Below, in pieces: positions 24,887 to 34,152 of a stretch of 64,000 nucleotides of DNA (position 1 is the stretch's first letter; each line of letters begins with the position of its first letter). The position numbers and the translations under genes were made by a program. The notes beneath the pieces were generated by a model. It saw nothing but the letters and a program-made list of their open reading frames with translations. It was not told the origin of the DNA and did not search any database. The DNA is from Paenibacillus_AM sp052180255 (GTDB lineage: Bacteria; Bacillota; Bacilli; Paenibacillales; NBRC-103111). The stretch lies in contig NZ_CP197466.1 in NCBI RefSeq assembly GCF_052180255.1, positions 1,860,001 to 1,924,000 on the forward strand. Reading direction: 5' to 3'.

Positions 24887-25044
24887 TTCATTCAGAATAT
24901 TGTTTTTGAGTCTATCTATTTTGAAAATAGGAAGGATATTCTTTTCAGGGGAGAATGATTCTGATACACTTATTTTTAAAATATTTCATTGTTCTTAATC
25001 TTATTAAGAATGGCGACCAGAGTAGAGAGAAGGAGAGCAGAGAA

Positions 25045-28000
25045 ATGACGAAACGTACATTACAAGAGCAGTTAAAACATAAAATTATGATTTTAGACGG
25101 TGCCATGGGAACGATGATTCAAGCGGAGAATTTAACTGATGCCGATTTTGGTGGTGAAGAGCTCGAGGGTTGTAATGAAATGCTCGTTCTCACTCGTCCT
25201 GATGTAATCCGAAATATACATGAACAATATTTTGCTGCAGGTGCTGACATCGTTGAGACGAATACATTCGGAGCGGCTAGTGTCGTACTTGCAGAATACG
25301 ATATTCCTGAACGTGCTAGAGAGATAAACCTAGTTGCAGCAAAGCTTGCCATTGAAGCAGCAGAGAAATATTCAACTCCTGAATGGCCACGTTATGTAGC
25401 TGGTGCTATTGGGCCTACTACGAAAACGTTGTCAGTAACTGGTGGTATTACATTTGAAGAGTTAGAAGAAAGTTACTATGAGCAGGCTCGGGCACTCGTT
25501 GAAGCAGGTGTCGATGCGATATTACTAGAAACCTCTCAGGATACATTGAACGTGAAAGCTGGATCAATAGCGATACGTCGTGCTTATTCTGATCTTGGTA
25601 TTGAGCTTCCAATCATGATCTCTGGAACCATCGAGCCAATGGGTACTACGCTTGCTGGGCAAAATATTGAATCTTTCTATGTGTCTCTTGAGCATTTAAA
25701 GCCGATTTCGATAGGTTTGAACTGTGCGACAGGACCAGAATTCATGCGTGATCATATTCGGACGTTATCTGAAATTGCCAATACATCGATTTCTTGTTAC
25801 CCGAATGCGGGGTTACCCGATGAGAATGGTCACTATCATGAATCGCCAGAATCTTTAGCTAAAAAGATGGCTGCGTTTGCCGAACAAGGCTGGCTGAATA
25901 TAGCAGGTGGTTGCTGTGGTACAACGCCTGATCATATTCGGGCATTATCTGAAGCGTTGTCTAAGTTCAAGCCTCGTCTACAAGAGGGAACACATTCACC
26001 AGCTGTTTCGGGTATTGAAACGGTATATATTGAACCAGAGAATCGTCCTTATATGGTCGGTGAGCGGACAAACATATCAGGATCTCGTAAATTTAAGCGA
26101 TTAATTAAAGAAGAAAAATTTGAAGAAGCTTCTGAGATTGCACGAACGCAAGTGAAAAATGGAGCGCATATCGTCGATATCAACTTACAAGATACGGACA
26201 TTGATGAAGCGTACGCAATGGAGACTTTTATTCAGCAAGTTGTTAAAAAAATCAAAGTTCCAATCATGATTGACTCCACTTATGATCACATCATTGAATT
26301 GGGACTAAAATATTCGCAAGGTAAATCAATCGTCAACTCGATCAATTTAGAGGATGGCGAAGAGAAATTCAAGAATGTGGTTCCTTTATTGCATAAATAC
26401 GGAGCAGCGGTCGTATGTATCCTGATCGATGAACGTGGTCAAGCTGTAAGTCGAGAAGCGAAGATGGAAGTCGCGACAAGAGCCTATGACTTATTAACCG
26501 GTAAATATGGCATGCAGGCGCATGATATTATTTTTGATCCGAATATGTTCCCAGTCGGCTCTGGTGATCCACAGTACATTGGTTCTGCGGTTGAGACTAT
26601 CGAAGGTATTCGTATGATTAAGGAAAAATATCCGGCTTGTAAGACCATTCTTGGCTTAAGCAACATTAGTTTTGGTCTTCCAGATGCAGGTCGAGAAGTG
26701 TTGAACTCCGTTTATTTGTACCATTGTACGAAAGCGGGCTTGGATTATGCGATTGTAAATACGGAGAAACTTGAACGCTATGCATCCATCCCTGATCTTG
26801 AGCGGAAGCTTGCGGAAGACTTGATTTATAACACGAATGATGAAACTTTAGCTGATTTTGTTGCACATTTTCGTGAAAAGAAAGTAGAGAAGAAAGAAAA
26901 GATCTCGAATTTATCATTGGAAGAACGCTTAGCCTCTTATGTCGTAGAGGGAACAAAGGAAGGGTTGATTCCTGACCTAAATTTGGCTCTTGAGAAGTAT
27001 GCACCTCTTGATATCATTAATGGTCCTTTAATGGCGGGTATGGCAGAAGTTGGTAAATTGTTCAATAACAATGAATTGATCGTTGCTGAAGTATTGCAAA
27101 GTGCTGAAGTGATGAAGGCATCTGTTGCTCATCTCGAACAATTCATGGAAAAAGATGAATCAGCAGTCAAAGGTAAAATAATTCTTGCTACAGTAAAAGG
27201 TGATGTACATGACATTGGGAAAAATTTGGTCGAGATTATTTTATCAAATAATGGCTACCAAATTGTCAATCTTGGTATTAAGGTTCCACCTGAACAATTG
27301 ATCGAGGCATACCGGAAAGAAAAGCCAGATGCAATTGGCTTATCAGGACTTCTAGTGAAGTCTGCTCAACAAATGGTTGTTACCGCTCAAGATTTGCGTA
27401 ATGCTGGAATTGATGTTCCAATCATGGTGGGCGGCGCTGCATTAACTCGGAAGTTCACAAAAACTCGGATTGCGCCTGAATATGAAGGTATGGTTCTTTA
27501 TGCGAAGGACGCAATGGATGGTCTTGATATTGCTAACAAATTAAGTGATCCAGAACAACGTAAACGTCTCGTTCAAGAGCTTCGTGAGAGCAAGGAATCC
27601 GATGTGATGGAAGCGGGTAAGAGTGAGGACTCCCTGCCTAAATTAACACGGGTGAAAAATTCTACTGTCAATCGAAATTTACCTGTTCAAATACCACCAG
27701 ATACAGAACGTCATGTGCTTCGAGATTATCCAATTGGCCATTTAATGCCGTATGTGAATATGCAAATGCTTCTTGGACATCATTTGGGTCTGAAAGGCAA
27801 AGTTGAAAAACTAATCGCTGAAGGTGATGAGAAAGCAATTGGATTGAAAGAAACTGTAGATGGTATTTTACAGGAGGCACAAAGAGACGGTATTATTAAA
27901 GCACAAGGGATGTACCGATTCTTCCCTGCACAATCCAAAGGCGAGACGATCTTTATCTATGATCCAGAAGATCATTCGAAAGTGCTTCAAACTTTCACAT

Positions 28001-28488
28001 TCCCACGTCAAGAGACTGAACCGTATTTATGCCTAGCAGATTACTTAAAATCTGTAGAGAGCGGAGTGATGGACTATGTAGGATTCCTCGTTGTCACGGC
28101 AGGTCACGGCGTTTCAGAGATTGCTCGTGAATGGCGCGAGTCTGGCGATTACTTACGTTCTCATGCTTTGCAGTCAACGGCGTTAGAGCTTGCTGAATCG
28201 TTCGCTGAGAGAATTCACCACATCATGCGTGATGTATGGGGGATTGCGGATTCGGCGACAATGACGATGCAAGAACGTTTTGGGGCAAAGTACATCGGAC
28301 AGCGATTCTCCTTCGGTTATCCGGCTTGTCCAGATTTGGATGACCAGAAGCAATTATTTGCTCTGATGAAACCTGAAGATATCGATGTCGAATTGACAGA
28401 AGGATCGATGATGGAGCCAGAAGCATCCGTTTCTGCTATGGTGTTCTCACATCCTGAAGCTCGTTATTTTAACGTCGATAAAGTGTAA
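25045..28488 (+). CDS. metH: Cobalamin-dependent methionine synthase
   Basis: 1147 aa from ATG 25045 (MTKRTLQEQ), 9 nt after AAGGAG; upstream open codons lack a ribosome site. Four domains in order: homocysteine binding (about 1-315; zinc Cys-227, Cys-290, Cys-291), folate/pterin binding (about 330-600; YMVGERTNISGS), cobalamin cap and binding (about 630-860; DVHDIG with cobalt ligand His-722), and the reductive-activation AdoMet domain (about 890-1147). It transfers a methyl group from methyltetrahydrofolate to homocysteine. No cobalamin riboswitch, S-box or T-box is visible upstream; only a small TTCTTAAT/ATTAAGAA hairpin (24992-25010). Confidence 0.96.
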   Translation: MTKRTLQEQLKHKIMILDGAMGTMIQAENLTDADFGGEELEGCNEMLVLTRPDVIRNIHEQYFAAGADIVETNTFGAASVVLAEYDIPERAREINLVAAKLAIEAAEKYSTPEWPRYVAGAIGPTTKTLSVTGGITFEELEESYYEQARALVEAGVDAILLETSQDTLNVKAGSIAIRRAYSDLGIELPIMISGTIEPMGTTLAGQNIESFYVSLEHLKPISIGLNCATGPEFMRDHIRTLSEIANTSISCYPNAGLPDENGHYHESPESLAKKMAAFAEQGWLNIAGGCCGTTPDHIRALSEALSKFKPRLQEGTHSPAVSGIETVYIEPENRPYMVGERTNISGSRKFKRLIKEEKFEEASEIARTQVKNGAHIVDINLQDTDIDEAYAMETFIQQVVKKIKVPIMIDSTYDHIIELGLKYSQGKSIVNSINLEDGEEKFKNVVPLLHKYGAAVVCILIDERGQAVSREAKMEVATRAYDLLTGKYGMQAHDIIFDPNMFPVGSGDPQYIGSAVETIEGIRMIKEKYPACKTILGLSNISFGLPDAGREVLNSVYLYHCTKAGLDYAIVNTEKLERYASIPDLERKLAEDLIYNTNDETLADFVAHFREKKVEKKEKISNLSLEERLASYVVEGTKEGLIPDLNLALEKYAPLDIINGPLMAGMAEVGKLFNNNELIVAEVLQSAEVMKASVAHLEQFMEKDESAVKGKIILATVKGDVHDIGKNLVEIILSNNGYQIVNLGIKVPPEQLIEAYRKEKPDAIGLSGLLVKSAQQMVVTAQDLRNAGIDVPIMVGGAALTRKFTKTRIAPEYEGMVLYAKDAMDGLDIANKLSDPEQRKRLVQELRESKESDVMEAGKSEDSLPKLTRVKNSTVNRNLPVQIPPDTERHVLRDYPIGHLMPYVNMQMLLGHHLGLKGKVEKLIAEGDEKAIGLKETVDGILQEAQRDGIIKAQGMYRFFPAQSKGETIFIYDPEDHSKVLQTFTFPRQETEPYLCLADYLKSVESGVMDYVGFLVVTAGHGVSEIAREWRESGDYLRSHALQSTALELAESFAERIHHIMRDVWGIADSATMTMQERFGAKYIGQRFSFGYPACPDLDDQKQLFALMKPEDIDVELTEGSMMEPEASVSAMVFSHPEARYFNVDKV

Positions 28489-28515
28489 ACCATATAGAAT
28501 GGAGCAAGTAATAGA

Positions 28516-29439
28516 TTGGAACTTTATTTTCTAGGAACAGGGGCAGGAATGCCGTCCAAAGAGCGCAATGTCACTGCTATTGCTCTAAATCTACTTGCTG
28601 AACGCGGCACTTATTGGTTGTTTGATTGTGGGGAAGGGACGCAGCACCAAATTCTCCGCACACCAGTGAAACTCAGTAAGTTAGAGAAGGTTTTTATTAC
28701 CCATTTGCATGGGGATCACATTTTCGGACTACCTGGTTTATTGTCTTCACGCTCCCATCATGGTGGTGATACACCGCTAACCCTATACGGACCAAGAGGG
28801 ATTGAAACATTCGTGCGTCAATCACTTGCGATTAGTGGTTCTCATCTGAACTATGATCTTCACATCATTGAGATCGTTGAAGAAGGAGTCATTGATACGG
28901 ATGATACTTTTTCTGTTGAGGTTAAGCGTCTTGAGCATCGTGTAGAATGCTTCGGTTTTCGGATCGTAGAGCGTGATTTGCCAGGTCCGTTATTAACGGA
29001 TAAACTTCGTCAAGAAGGCATCCCTTCAGGACCCATCTATGGTCAAATTAAACAAGGCGGAGTTGTTACCCTGTCAGATGGTCGAATGATTAAAGGTTCG
29101 GATTACATTGGGCCGTCCATTTCTGGACGCGTGATTACGATTTTAGGAGATACGAAGCCGTGCGCTGCTGCGGTTGAGCTTGCTCATCAAGCAAATGTAT
29201 TGGTGCATGAGGCGACATTTGAAGCTGAGAAAAGTGATCTTGCTCAAGCTTATGATCACTCCACATCGGCTGAAGCTGCAAGAACTGCGAAACAAGCCGG
29301 GGCTGAGGTATTAATCATGACGCATATTTCTGCCCGTTATCAAGAGATCGGCGCTCAACAGTTGTTAAAAGAAGCACAAACTATACATGCAAATGCACAT
29401 CTTGCTGAAGATTTCTGGTCTTACACAATCTCCCGCTAG
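28516..29439 (+). CDS. rnz: Ribonuclease Z (tRNase Z)
   Basis: 307 aa from TTG 28516, 10 nt after GGAGC. Metallo-beta-lactamase fold with the zinc motif HLHGDH at residues 63-68, identical in position to characterised bacterial RNase Z; GTGAGMPS near the N-terminus and LGDTKP plus HEATF later. It removes 3' trailers from tRNA precursors lacking an encoded CCA. Starts 27 bp after metH, so probably cotranscribed. The stop codon lies in the loop of its terminator. Confidence 0.95.
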   Translation: MELYFLGTGAGMPSKERNVTAIALNLLAERGTYWLFDCGEGTQHQILRTPVKLSKLEKVFITHLHGDHIFGLPGLLSSRSHHGGDTPLTLYGPRGIETFVRQSLAISGSHLNYDLHIIEIVEEGVIDTDDTFSVEVKRLEHRVECFGFRIVERDLPGPLLTDKLRQEGIPSGPIYGQIKQGGVVTLSDGRMIKGSDYIGPSISGRVITILGDTKPCAAAVELAHQANVLVHEATFEAEKSDLAQAYDHSTSAEAARTAKQAGAEVLIMTHISARYQEIGAQQLLKEAQTIHANAHLAEDFWSYTISR

Positions 29440-29455
29440 GCGGGGGATTTTTTTC
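29428..29455 (+). terminator. Terminator overlapping the end of rnz
   Basis: ATCTCCCGC (29428-29436) pairs with GCGGGGGAT (29440-29448, one G-T), and the loop is the TAG stop codon itself; a T-run follows. Confidence 0.85.
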
Positions 29456-29526
29456 TTTTAATTTGCTAGTTGTTCAGCGAAACATTTGGCTGATTTTTGC
29501 GTATATATCATGGGGGGGACATGTCA

Positions 29527-29868
29527 ATGAAGCATGCCATGATTCGAATCATGAACATTTTATTAATAATAGGACTACTTGTTGGTTGTTCTCAAGCACA
29601 AGCACGTCCAACTAAGCATACAATTATGGATGTAACGCCATCGCATGCGCCCAGATTTTCTTATCGTAATGTATTAAGTACACAGAACGTTTATAAGCAA
29701 ATGGATAGTATGTTTTGCCTCATGAGAAATGCTAAAAAGATGAATGGGTTTATTCGATGGGGACGACCAAGTTCGAATTCATTTAAAGATAAAATTAAAG
29801 ATAGTTTGAAGAGCTTCTATCATAAGAAGCGTAATGGAACATCCCAAAGAATATCTCTTCAAGCATGA
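29527..29868 (+). CDS. Small basic lipoprotein of unknown function
   Basis: 113 aa from ATG 29527, 7 nt after GGGGGGGA; ATG 29521 is too close to it. A hydrophobic N-terminus ends in a lipobox (LIIGLLVGCSQ), so Cys-21 or so is probably lipidated. The mature part is Lys/Arg/Ser-rich with no domain I recognise. It follows the rnz terminator and has no clear terminator of its own, so it may share a transcript with the next small gene. It could be genus-specific. Confidence 0.6.
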   Translation: MKHAMIRIMNILLIIGLLVGCSQAQARPTKHTIMDVTPSHAPRFSYRNVLSTQNVYKQMDSMFCLMRNAKKMNGFIRWGRPSSNSFKDKIKDSLKSFYHKKRNGTSQRISLQA

Positions 29869-29945
29869 AAATGTTCGTAAAAGCTGAATGATCACACCGT
29901 TTTCAGGGAAAAATAGGGTGTAGATTCCTTTGCTGAGGTGAAATG

Positions 29946-30167
29946 ATGAAATATACCAGTCAAGACATTATCATTATTGAGCAAGCCCTGCAAACAGCTA
30001 TGCAAGTCGAGAAGAATCCTAGTAAAATAGAGGGAATTCGTGAAGTATTAACCAAACTCCGTGAAAGTTCGGAGTCTGCACTTCAAAGAGAGCGGGATAT
30101 GAGTATCGAGGATGATGCATACGGTGGCATACGATTCGATTATGATGATTCCTCTGATTCGATCTAA
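29946..30167 (+). CDS. Small acidic hypothetical protein
   Basis: 73 aa from the second of two ATGs (29943, 29946), 5 nt after GAGGTGA. Two predicted helices (EQALQTAMQVEKNP and KIEGIREVLTKLRESSES) are followed by an acidic tail rich in Asp and Ser (FDYDDSSDSI). No family recognised. Good ribosome site and a strong terminator 12 bp after the stop support a real gene. Confidence 0.6.
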   Translation: MKYTSQDIIIIEQALQTAMQVEKNPSKIEGIREVLTKLRESSESALQRERDMSIEDDAYGGIRFDYDDSSDSI

Positions 30168-30178
30168 CTTTTCCCGGG

Positions 30179-30221
30179 AAAGCGCAGGATACGACAGATA
30201 TGTCAGATCTGCGCTTTTTTT
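30179..30221 (+). terminator. Strong terminator upstream of mrfA
   Basis: AAAGCGCAG (30179-30187) pairs with CTGCGCTTT (30209-30217), extended by inner AT/AT and GACA/TGTC pairs; a run of Ts follows. Confidence 0.9.
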
Positions 30222-30247
30222 GCGTGAGCTGAAGTTCATTTCTTGGA

Positions 30248-30276
30248 TTGAAAAGCGAACGTGTATTCTGTAAGAT
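30248..30276 (+). promoter_or_regulatory. mrfA promoter with a LexA-like box in the spacer
   Basis: TTGAAA (30248-30253), exactly 17 bp, TAAGAT (30271-30276). The spacer holds CGAACGTGTATTCT (30256-30269), which matches 8 of the 10 fixed positions of the consensus CGAACNNNNGTTCG, placed as in the lexA and yneA promoters of this window. Repression by LexA is inferred only. Confidence 0.5.
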
Positions 30277-30311
30277 AGAGTTATGAAGCAGTAAAGGGGA
30301 ACGTGTGTTAA

Positions 30312-32597
30312 ATGAATCATTTGACTGGAAAAGTATCCTCGATTGAGGAATTTATCGATGTAATGCGAGGGAATGAGGAGATCATGTCAGGGGTTACCTA
30401 TTGGCATACGATTCCGGAGAGAGATGCAAAAACGGCACACTTTCCAGAAGAGCTGCACCCTAAAATCCGTGAAGCATTGTCGCAAAGAGGTATTCATCAC
30501 TTATATACACATCAACGGGATGCGTTCGTACAAGCTGCGGCAGGAAATCATGTCGTAACTGTAACGCCTACGGCATCAGGTAAAACACTATGTTACAACC
30601 TTCCTGTCCTCCAGCAAATCTTGGAGAATGACAGCAGTAGAGCATTGTATTTATTCCCGACAAAGGCACTAGCTCAAGACCAAGTATCCGAATTGCAGGA
30701 AATGATAAACCTGATGGGTGTTGACCTGAAATCAAGTACGTATGACGGAGATACGCCTCCATCTGCACGTACCGCCATTCGTAATGCAGGTCATATTGTG
30801 GTGACGAATCCAGATATGCTGCATTCGGCGATTCTACCCTTACATACGAAATGGGTGAAATTGTTCGAGAATCTCAAATACATCGTGATCGATGAGGTCC
30901 ATGCGTATCGTGGTGTATTTGGTTCGCATGTTGCCAATGTGATTCGGCGTTTGAAGCGTATTTGCCGTTTTTATGGGTCAAATCCGCAGTTTATTTGTGC
31001 GTCAGCAACAATTGCAAATCCGAAAGAACACGCTGAGAAGCTGATCGGAGAGTCCGTCCAGTTAGTCGATAACAACGGTGCGCCTGCGGGCGAGAAGCAT
31101 TTTGCCTTTTACAATCCGCCTGTTGTGAATGCACAGCTTGGTATACGCAGAAGTTCAGTGCTTGAAGCTCGGAAAATAGCAGCTTTGCTGCTTAACAGCG
31201 GTATTCAGACGATTGTTTTTGCGCGTTCGCGTGTTCGGGTAGAAATCTTACTGTCGTACTTACAGGAATTAATTCGTAAAGATTTAGGGCCAAAGTCGAT
31301 CAGGGGGTATCGTGGCGGATATCTCCCACAACAACGGCGTGAAATTGAGCGGGGACTGCGCCAAGGCGAGATCCGCGGGGTTGTAAGTACGAATGCGTTA
31401 GAGCTTGGAATTGATATTGGTCAACTACAAGCTTGTGTCTTATGTGGGTACCCCGGAACAATTGCATCAACTTGGCAGCAAGCAGGTCGTGCAGGGCGTC
31501 GAATGGAAAGTTCATTAACCGTACTTGTAGCGAGTTCAGGACCTCTTGATCAATATGTGATATCTCACCCTCGATTTTTCTTTGAACGACCACCTGAACA
31601 GGCACGAATTCATCCAGATAATCTATTGATTCTTGTGGATCATGTCAAATGTGCAGCTTATGAGCTTCCTTTTGAAGAGGGGGAGGAGTTCGGTGGTGAA
31701 CCACTTGTGGATCTGTTAGATTTTCTAGCAGAAGAGAAGGTGCTTCATCACGTTGGGAATCGCTGGTATTGGATGGAGCAATCTTTCCCTGCTCAAACCA
31801 TTTCACTGCGCTCAGCTGCGCAAGAGAATTTTGTTATTATCGATATTTCTCATGGTTCACGTGTCATTGGAGAAGTCGATCGTTTCTCAGCGCCGACTTT
31901 GATCCATGAAGAAGCGATCTACTTGCATGAAGGTGTGCAATATCAGGTTGAAAAGCTCGATTATGAAGAAAAGAAAGCGTTCGTACGTGAAGTCAATGTC
32001 GATTATTATACGGATGCGAATTTGGCCGTACAGCTTAAAGTACTTCATGTGCATAAAGAAGAGAAGAAGTATAGCTTAGATCGGCAGTATGGTGAAGTGA
32101 CGATTAATGCGCAGCCTACTATTTTCAAAAAAATTCGTTTGCATACACACGAAAATATAGGATCGGGCCCCATTCATCTTCCAGAAGAGGAGCTTCACAC
32201 AAGCTCCTACTGGTTCTCCTTCCATGACGAAGCAGCAGAACATTTTTCGAAAAATGAGATGCAATACGCCTTACTGGGACTTGCGAACATACTGGTTCAT
32301 ATTGCACCGCTTTATCTAATGTGCGATCCGATGGATATACGGGTAGTACCACAAGTGCGTGCTCTGCACAATAAGAAGCCGACAATCTTTTTCTATGATC
32401 GATATCCAGGCGGGATTGGGCTAAGTGAGAATTTGTATGAACTGCATGGCTCGTTACTTGAAGAAGCACAGCGCATTATCCGGGAATGTGGATGTTTAAG
32501 TGGTTGCCCAGCATGTGTAGGGCCTATTGAAGAGGTTGGATTACAAGGTAAAGAGTTAGCGATGAAGTTATTAACGGTTATGGAAACAGATGGGTAA
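30312..32597 (+). CDS. mrfA: MrfA/YprA-type DEAD/DEAH helicase for mitomycin-lesion repair
   Basis: 761 aa. RecA-like helicase domains: Q-motif region YTHQRDAFVQAA, Walker A TPTASGKTLCYN, Walker B VIDEVHAYRG, motif III CASATIANP, and motif VI QAAGRAGRR. The C-terminal DUF1998/MrfA region carries a four-Cys cluster (ECGCLSGCPACVG). In Bacillus subtilis MrfA with MrfB forms a UvrA-independent excision pathway for mitomycin C damage. Here mrfB follows 42 bp later, the same arrangement. AAAGGGGAACG region precedes ATG. Confidence 0.93.
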   Translation: MNHLTGKVSSIEEFIDVMRGNEEIMSGVTYWHTIPERDAKTAHFPEELHPKIREALSQRGIHHLYTHQRDAFVQAAAGNHVVTVTPTASGKTLCYNLPVLQQILENDSSRALYLFPTKALAQDQVSELQEMINLMGVDLKSSTYDGDTPPSARTAIRNAGHIVVTNPDMLHSAILPLHTKWVKLFENLKYIVIDEVHAYRGVFGSHVANVIRRLKRICRFYGSNPQFICASATIANPKEHAEKLIGESVQLVDNNGAPAGEKHFAFYNPPVVNAQLGIRRSSVLEARKIAALLLNSGIQTIVFARSRVRVEILLSYLQELIRKDLGPKSIRGYRGGYLPQQRREIERGLRQGEIRGVVSTNALELGIDIGQLQACVLCGYPGTIASTWQQAGRAGRRMESSLTVLVASSGPLDQYVISHPRFFFERPPEQARIHPDNLLILVDHVKCAAYELPFEEGEEFGGEPLVDLLDFLAEEKVLHHVGNRWYWMEQSFPAQTISLRSAAQENFVIIDISHGSRVIGEVDRFSAPTLIHEEAIYLHEGVQYQVEKLDYEEKKAFVREVNVDYYTDANLAVQLKVLHVHKEEKKYSLDRQYGEVTINAQPTIFKKIRLHTHENIGSGPIHLPEEELHTSSYWFSFHDEAAEHFSKNEMQYALLGLANILVHIAPLYLMCDPMDIRVVPQVRALHNKKPTIFFYDRYPGGIGLSENLYELHGSLLEEAQRIIRECGCLSGCPACVGPIEEVGLQGKELAMKLLTVMETDG

Positions 32598-32639
32598 ACT
32601 TGATTCGTGTCTTGAGGTAATACGAGGAGCTGATGAAAC

Positions 32640-34040
32640 ATGAGCGGACTAAGAGAACGATTGCTGCGATTAAAAAGTTCTGGACAAGGCTCTCTACAAA
32701 CGAAGAGTACAGAGCATAATGAAAATGAAATGGAACTACCTGTAAGTTATCAGAAGTTCATAGAGCCGGTACAAGAGGAGTCAGTTGAAGAACAAGTGGA
32801 TTTGCCGATGTTAGACTCTCTTGAGACAACTTCTAAGGAGTCTGACTTGCCTGCTGGTTGGCGTCTATTGGGTGCAGAGCTTGTGTCGAACGAATGGGGT
32901 TCATTTATTTTACGGCGTAAAGTATTCTCTCCATCAAAGTTTCATGGCGATTATGAGCTTCGTACGATTATGGAATGTGCATCTGCACTGGACGCTTTTC
33001 AAAAAGAGGGCAAGGCAATTGAATCCCATGAACAGTTGTTGTTTTTTGATACGGAGACAACAGGGCTTGGTGTTGGAGCGGGGAATGTACCCTTCTTAAT
33101 CGGAATGGGGTATTACCAAGGGGAATCGATTGTCATGGAGCAGTTGTTCATTCGTAATGCAAGTGAGGAAAGAGCCATGCTGCAATATTTCCTTGAGCGT
33201 TTAACGAAGTGCACCCATCTTGTTAGTTATAATGGAAAATCGTTTGATTGGCCGCTCGTCTTAAATCGTCTTGTGCTTAATCGGATGGTGAGTGATTGCC
33301 CTGAACTACACCATATCGATTTGCTTCATGCATCACGAAGTGTATGGAAGCATACATTGCCGACTTGCAAACTTAGTACGGTGGAAGAAGATCGCTTAGG
33401 CGTACACCGTCATGATGATGTACCGGGTTCGCTTGCGCCAGTCCTGTATTTTCAATATTTAGCTGAAGGAAACCCGACGCTGCTTAGCGGTATTTTTGAT
33501 CATAATGAACTTGATGTATTGTCGCTTGCTTCATTAGCCATTCATTTCGCTCAATTGTTAGAAGGAAAGGTACTCTCGTCTGCTGTACCGACGGAGGAAC
33601 GATTTCGTTGCGCATTGTGGCTGGAGAAAATGGGACGCGTGGATCTCGCGAATGAGCGGATGGATGAGCTGTTTCAGGAAATCGTATTGTCTTGCACGGA
33701 AACAAATCGCATCTGGCGTAGTGATGTTCCGATTCAGTTGGCTGCTTGGTATAAAAAACGTGGGCTGTTTAAGCATGCAGTAGTTTTATGGCAGCGATTA
33801 ATTGATTTTCGAACAGATCAATTCGGTATCTTAATTGAGCCATTTGTGGAGTTAGCGATGTATTATGAACACCGGGAACGCAACCTAGGACGGGCTCTAG
33901 ATTATGCACAAACTGGTGAGCAAATGTTGCGTAAACGAAAAGTACTCAATCGTCGCTCAGGTACGGATACGACACCACTATCTGAATTAACACATCGTAT
34001 TAATCGATTAAAGCGTAAGATGGGCGGGAGCAGCATATAA
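32640..34040 (+). CDS. mrfB: MrfB/YprB-type DEDDh exonuclease
   Basis: 466 aa. A variable N-terminus (about 1-80) precedes an RNase H-like exonuclease domain with motif I FFDTETTGLG, motif II SYNGKSFDWP and motif III DHNELDVLS (about residues 140-300). The C-terminal part (about 320-460) is helical and TPR-like. It is the nuclease partner of MrfA. Slightly longer than the B. subtilis protein because of the N-terminus and tail. ATG overlaps nothing; a GAGGAGC ribosome site lies in front. Confidence 0.9.
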   Translation: MSGLRERLLRLKSSGQGSLQTKSTEHNENEMELPVSYQKFIEPVQEESVEEQVDLPMLDSLETTSKESDLPAGWRLLGAELVSNEWGSFILRRKVFSPSKFHGDYELRTIMECASALDAFQKEGKAIESHEQLLFFDTETTGLGVGAGNVPFLIGMGYYQGESIVMEQLFIRNASEERAMLQYFLERLTKCTHLVSYNGKSFDWPLVLNRLVLNRMVSDCPELHHIDLLHASRSVWKHTLPTCKLSTVEEDRLGVHRHDDVPGSLAPVLYFQYLAEGNPTLLSGIFDHNELDVLSLASLAIHFAQLLEGKVLSSAVPTEERFRCALWLEKMGRVDLANERMDELFQEIVLSCTETNRIWRSDVPIQLAAWYKKRGLFKHAVVLWQRLIDFRTDQFGILIEPFVELAMYYEHRERNLGRALDYAQTGEQMLRKRKVLNRRSGTDTTPLSELTHRINRLKRKMGGSSI

Positions 34041-34152
34041 CTTCGTAACGATTATCTTACGAATAAATCAGCTTCATTATGGCAATATAGAAGACGTAGA
34101 AGTCATCCTGGTGAAATTCACCTATGTCTGGATAGGGCTGGAGCGAAGTTGT

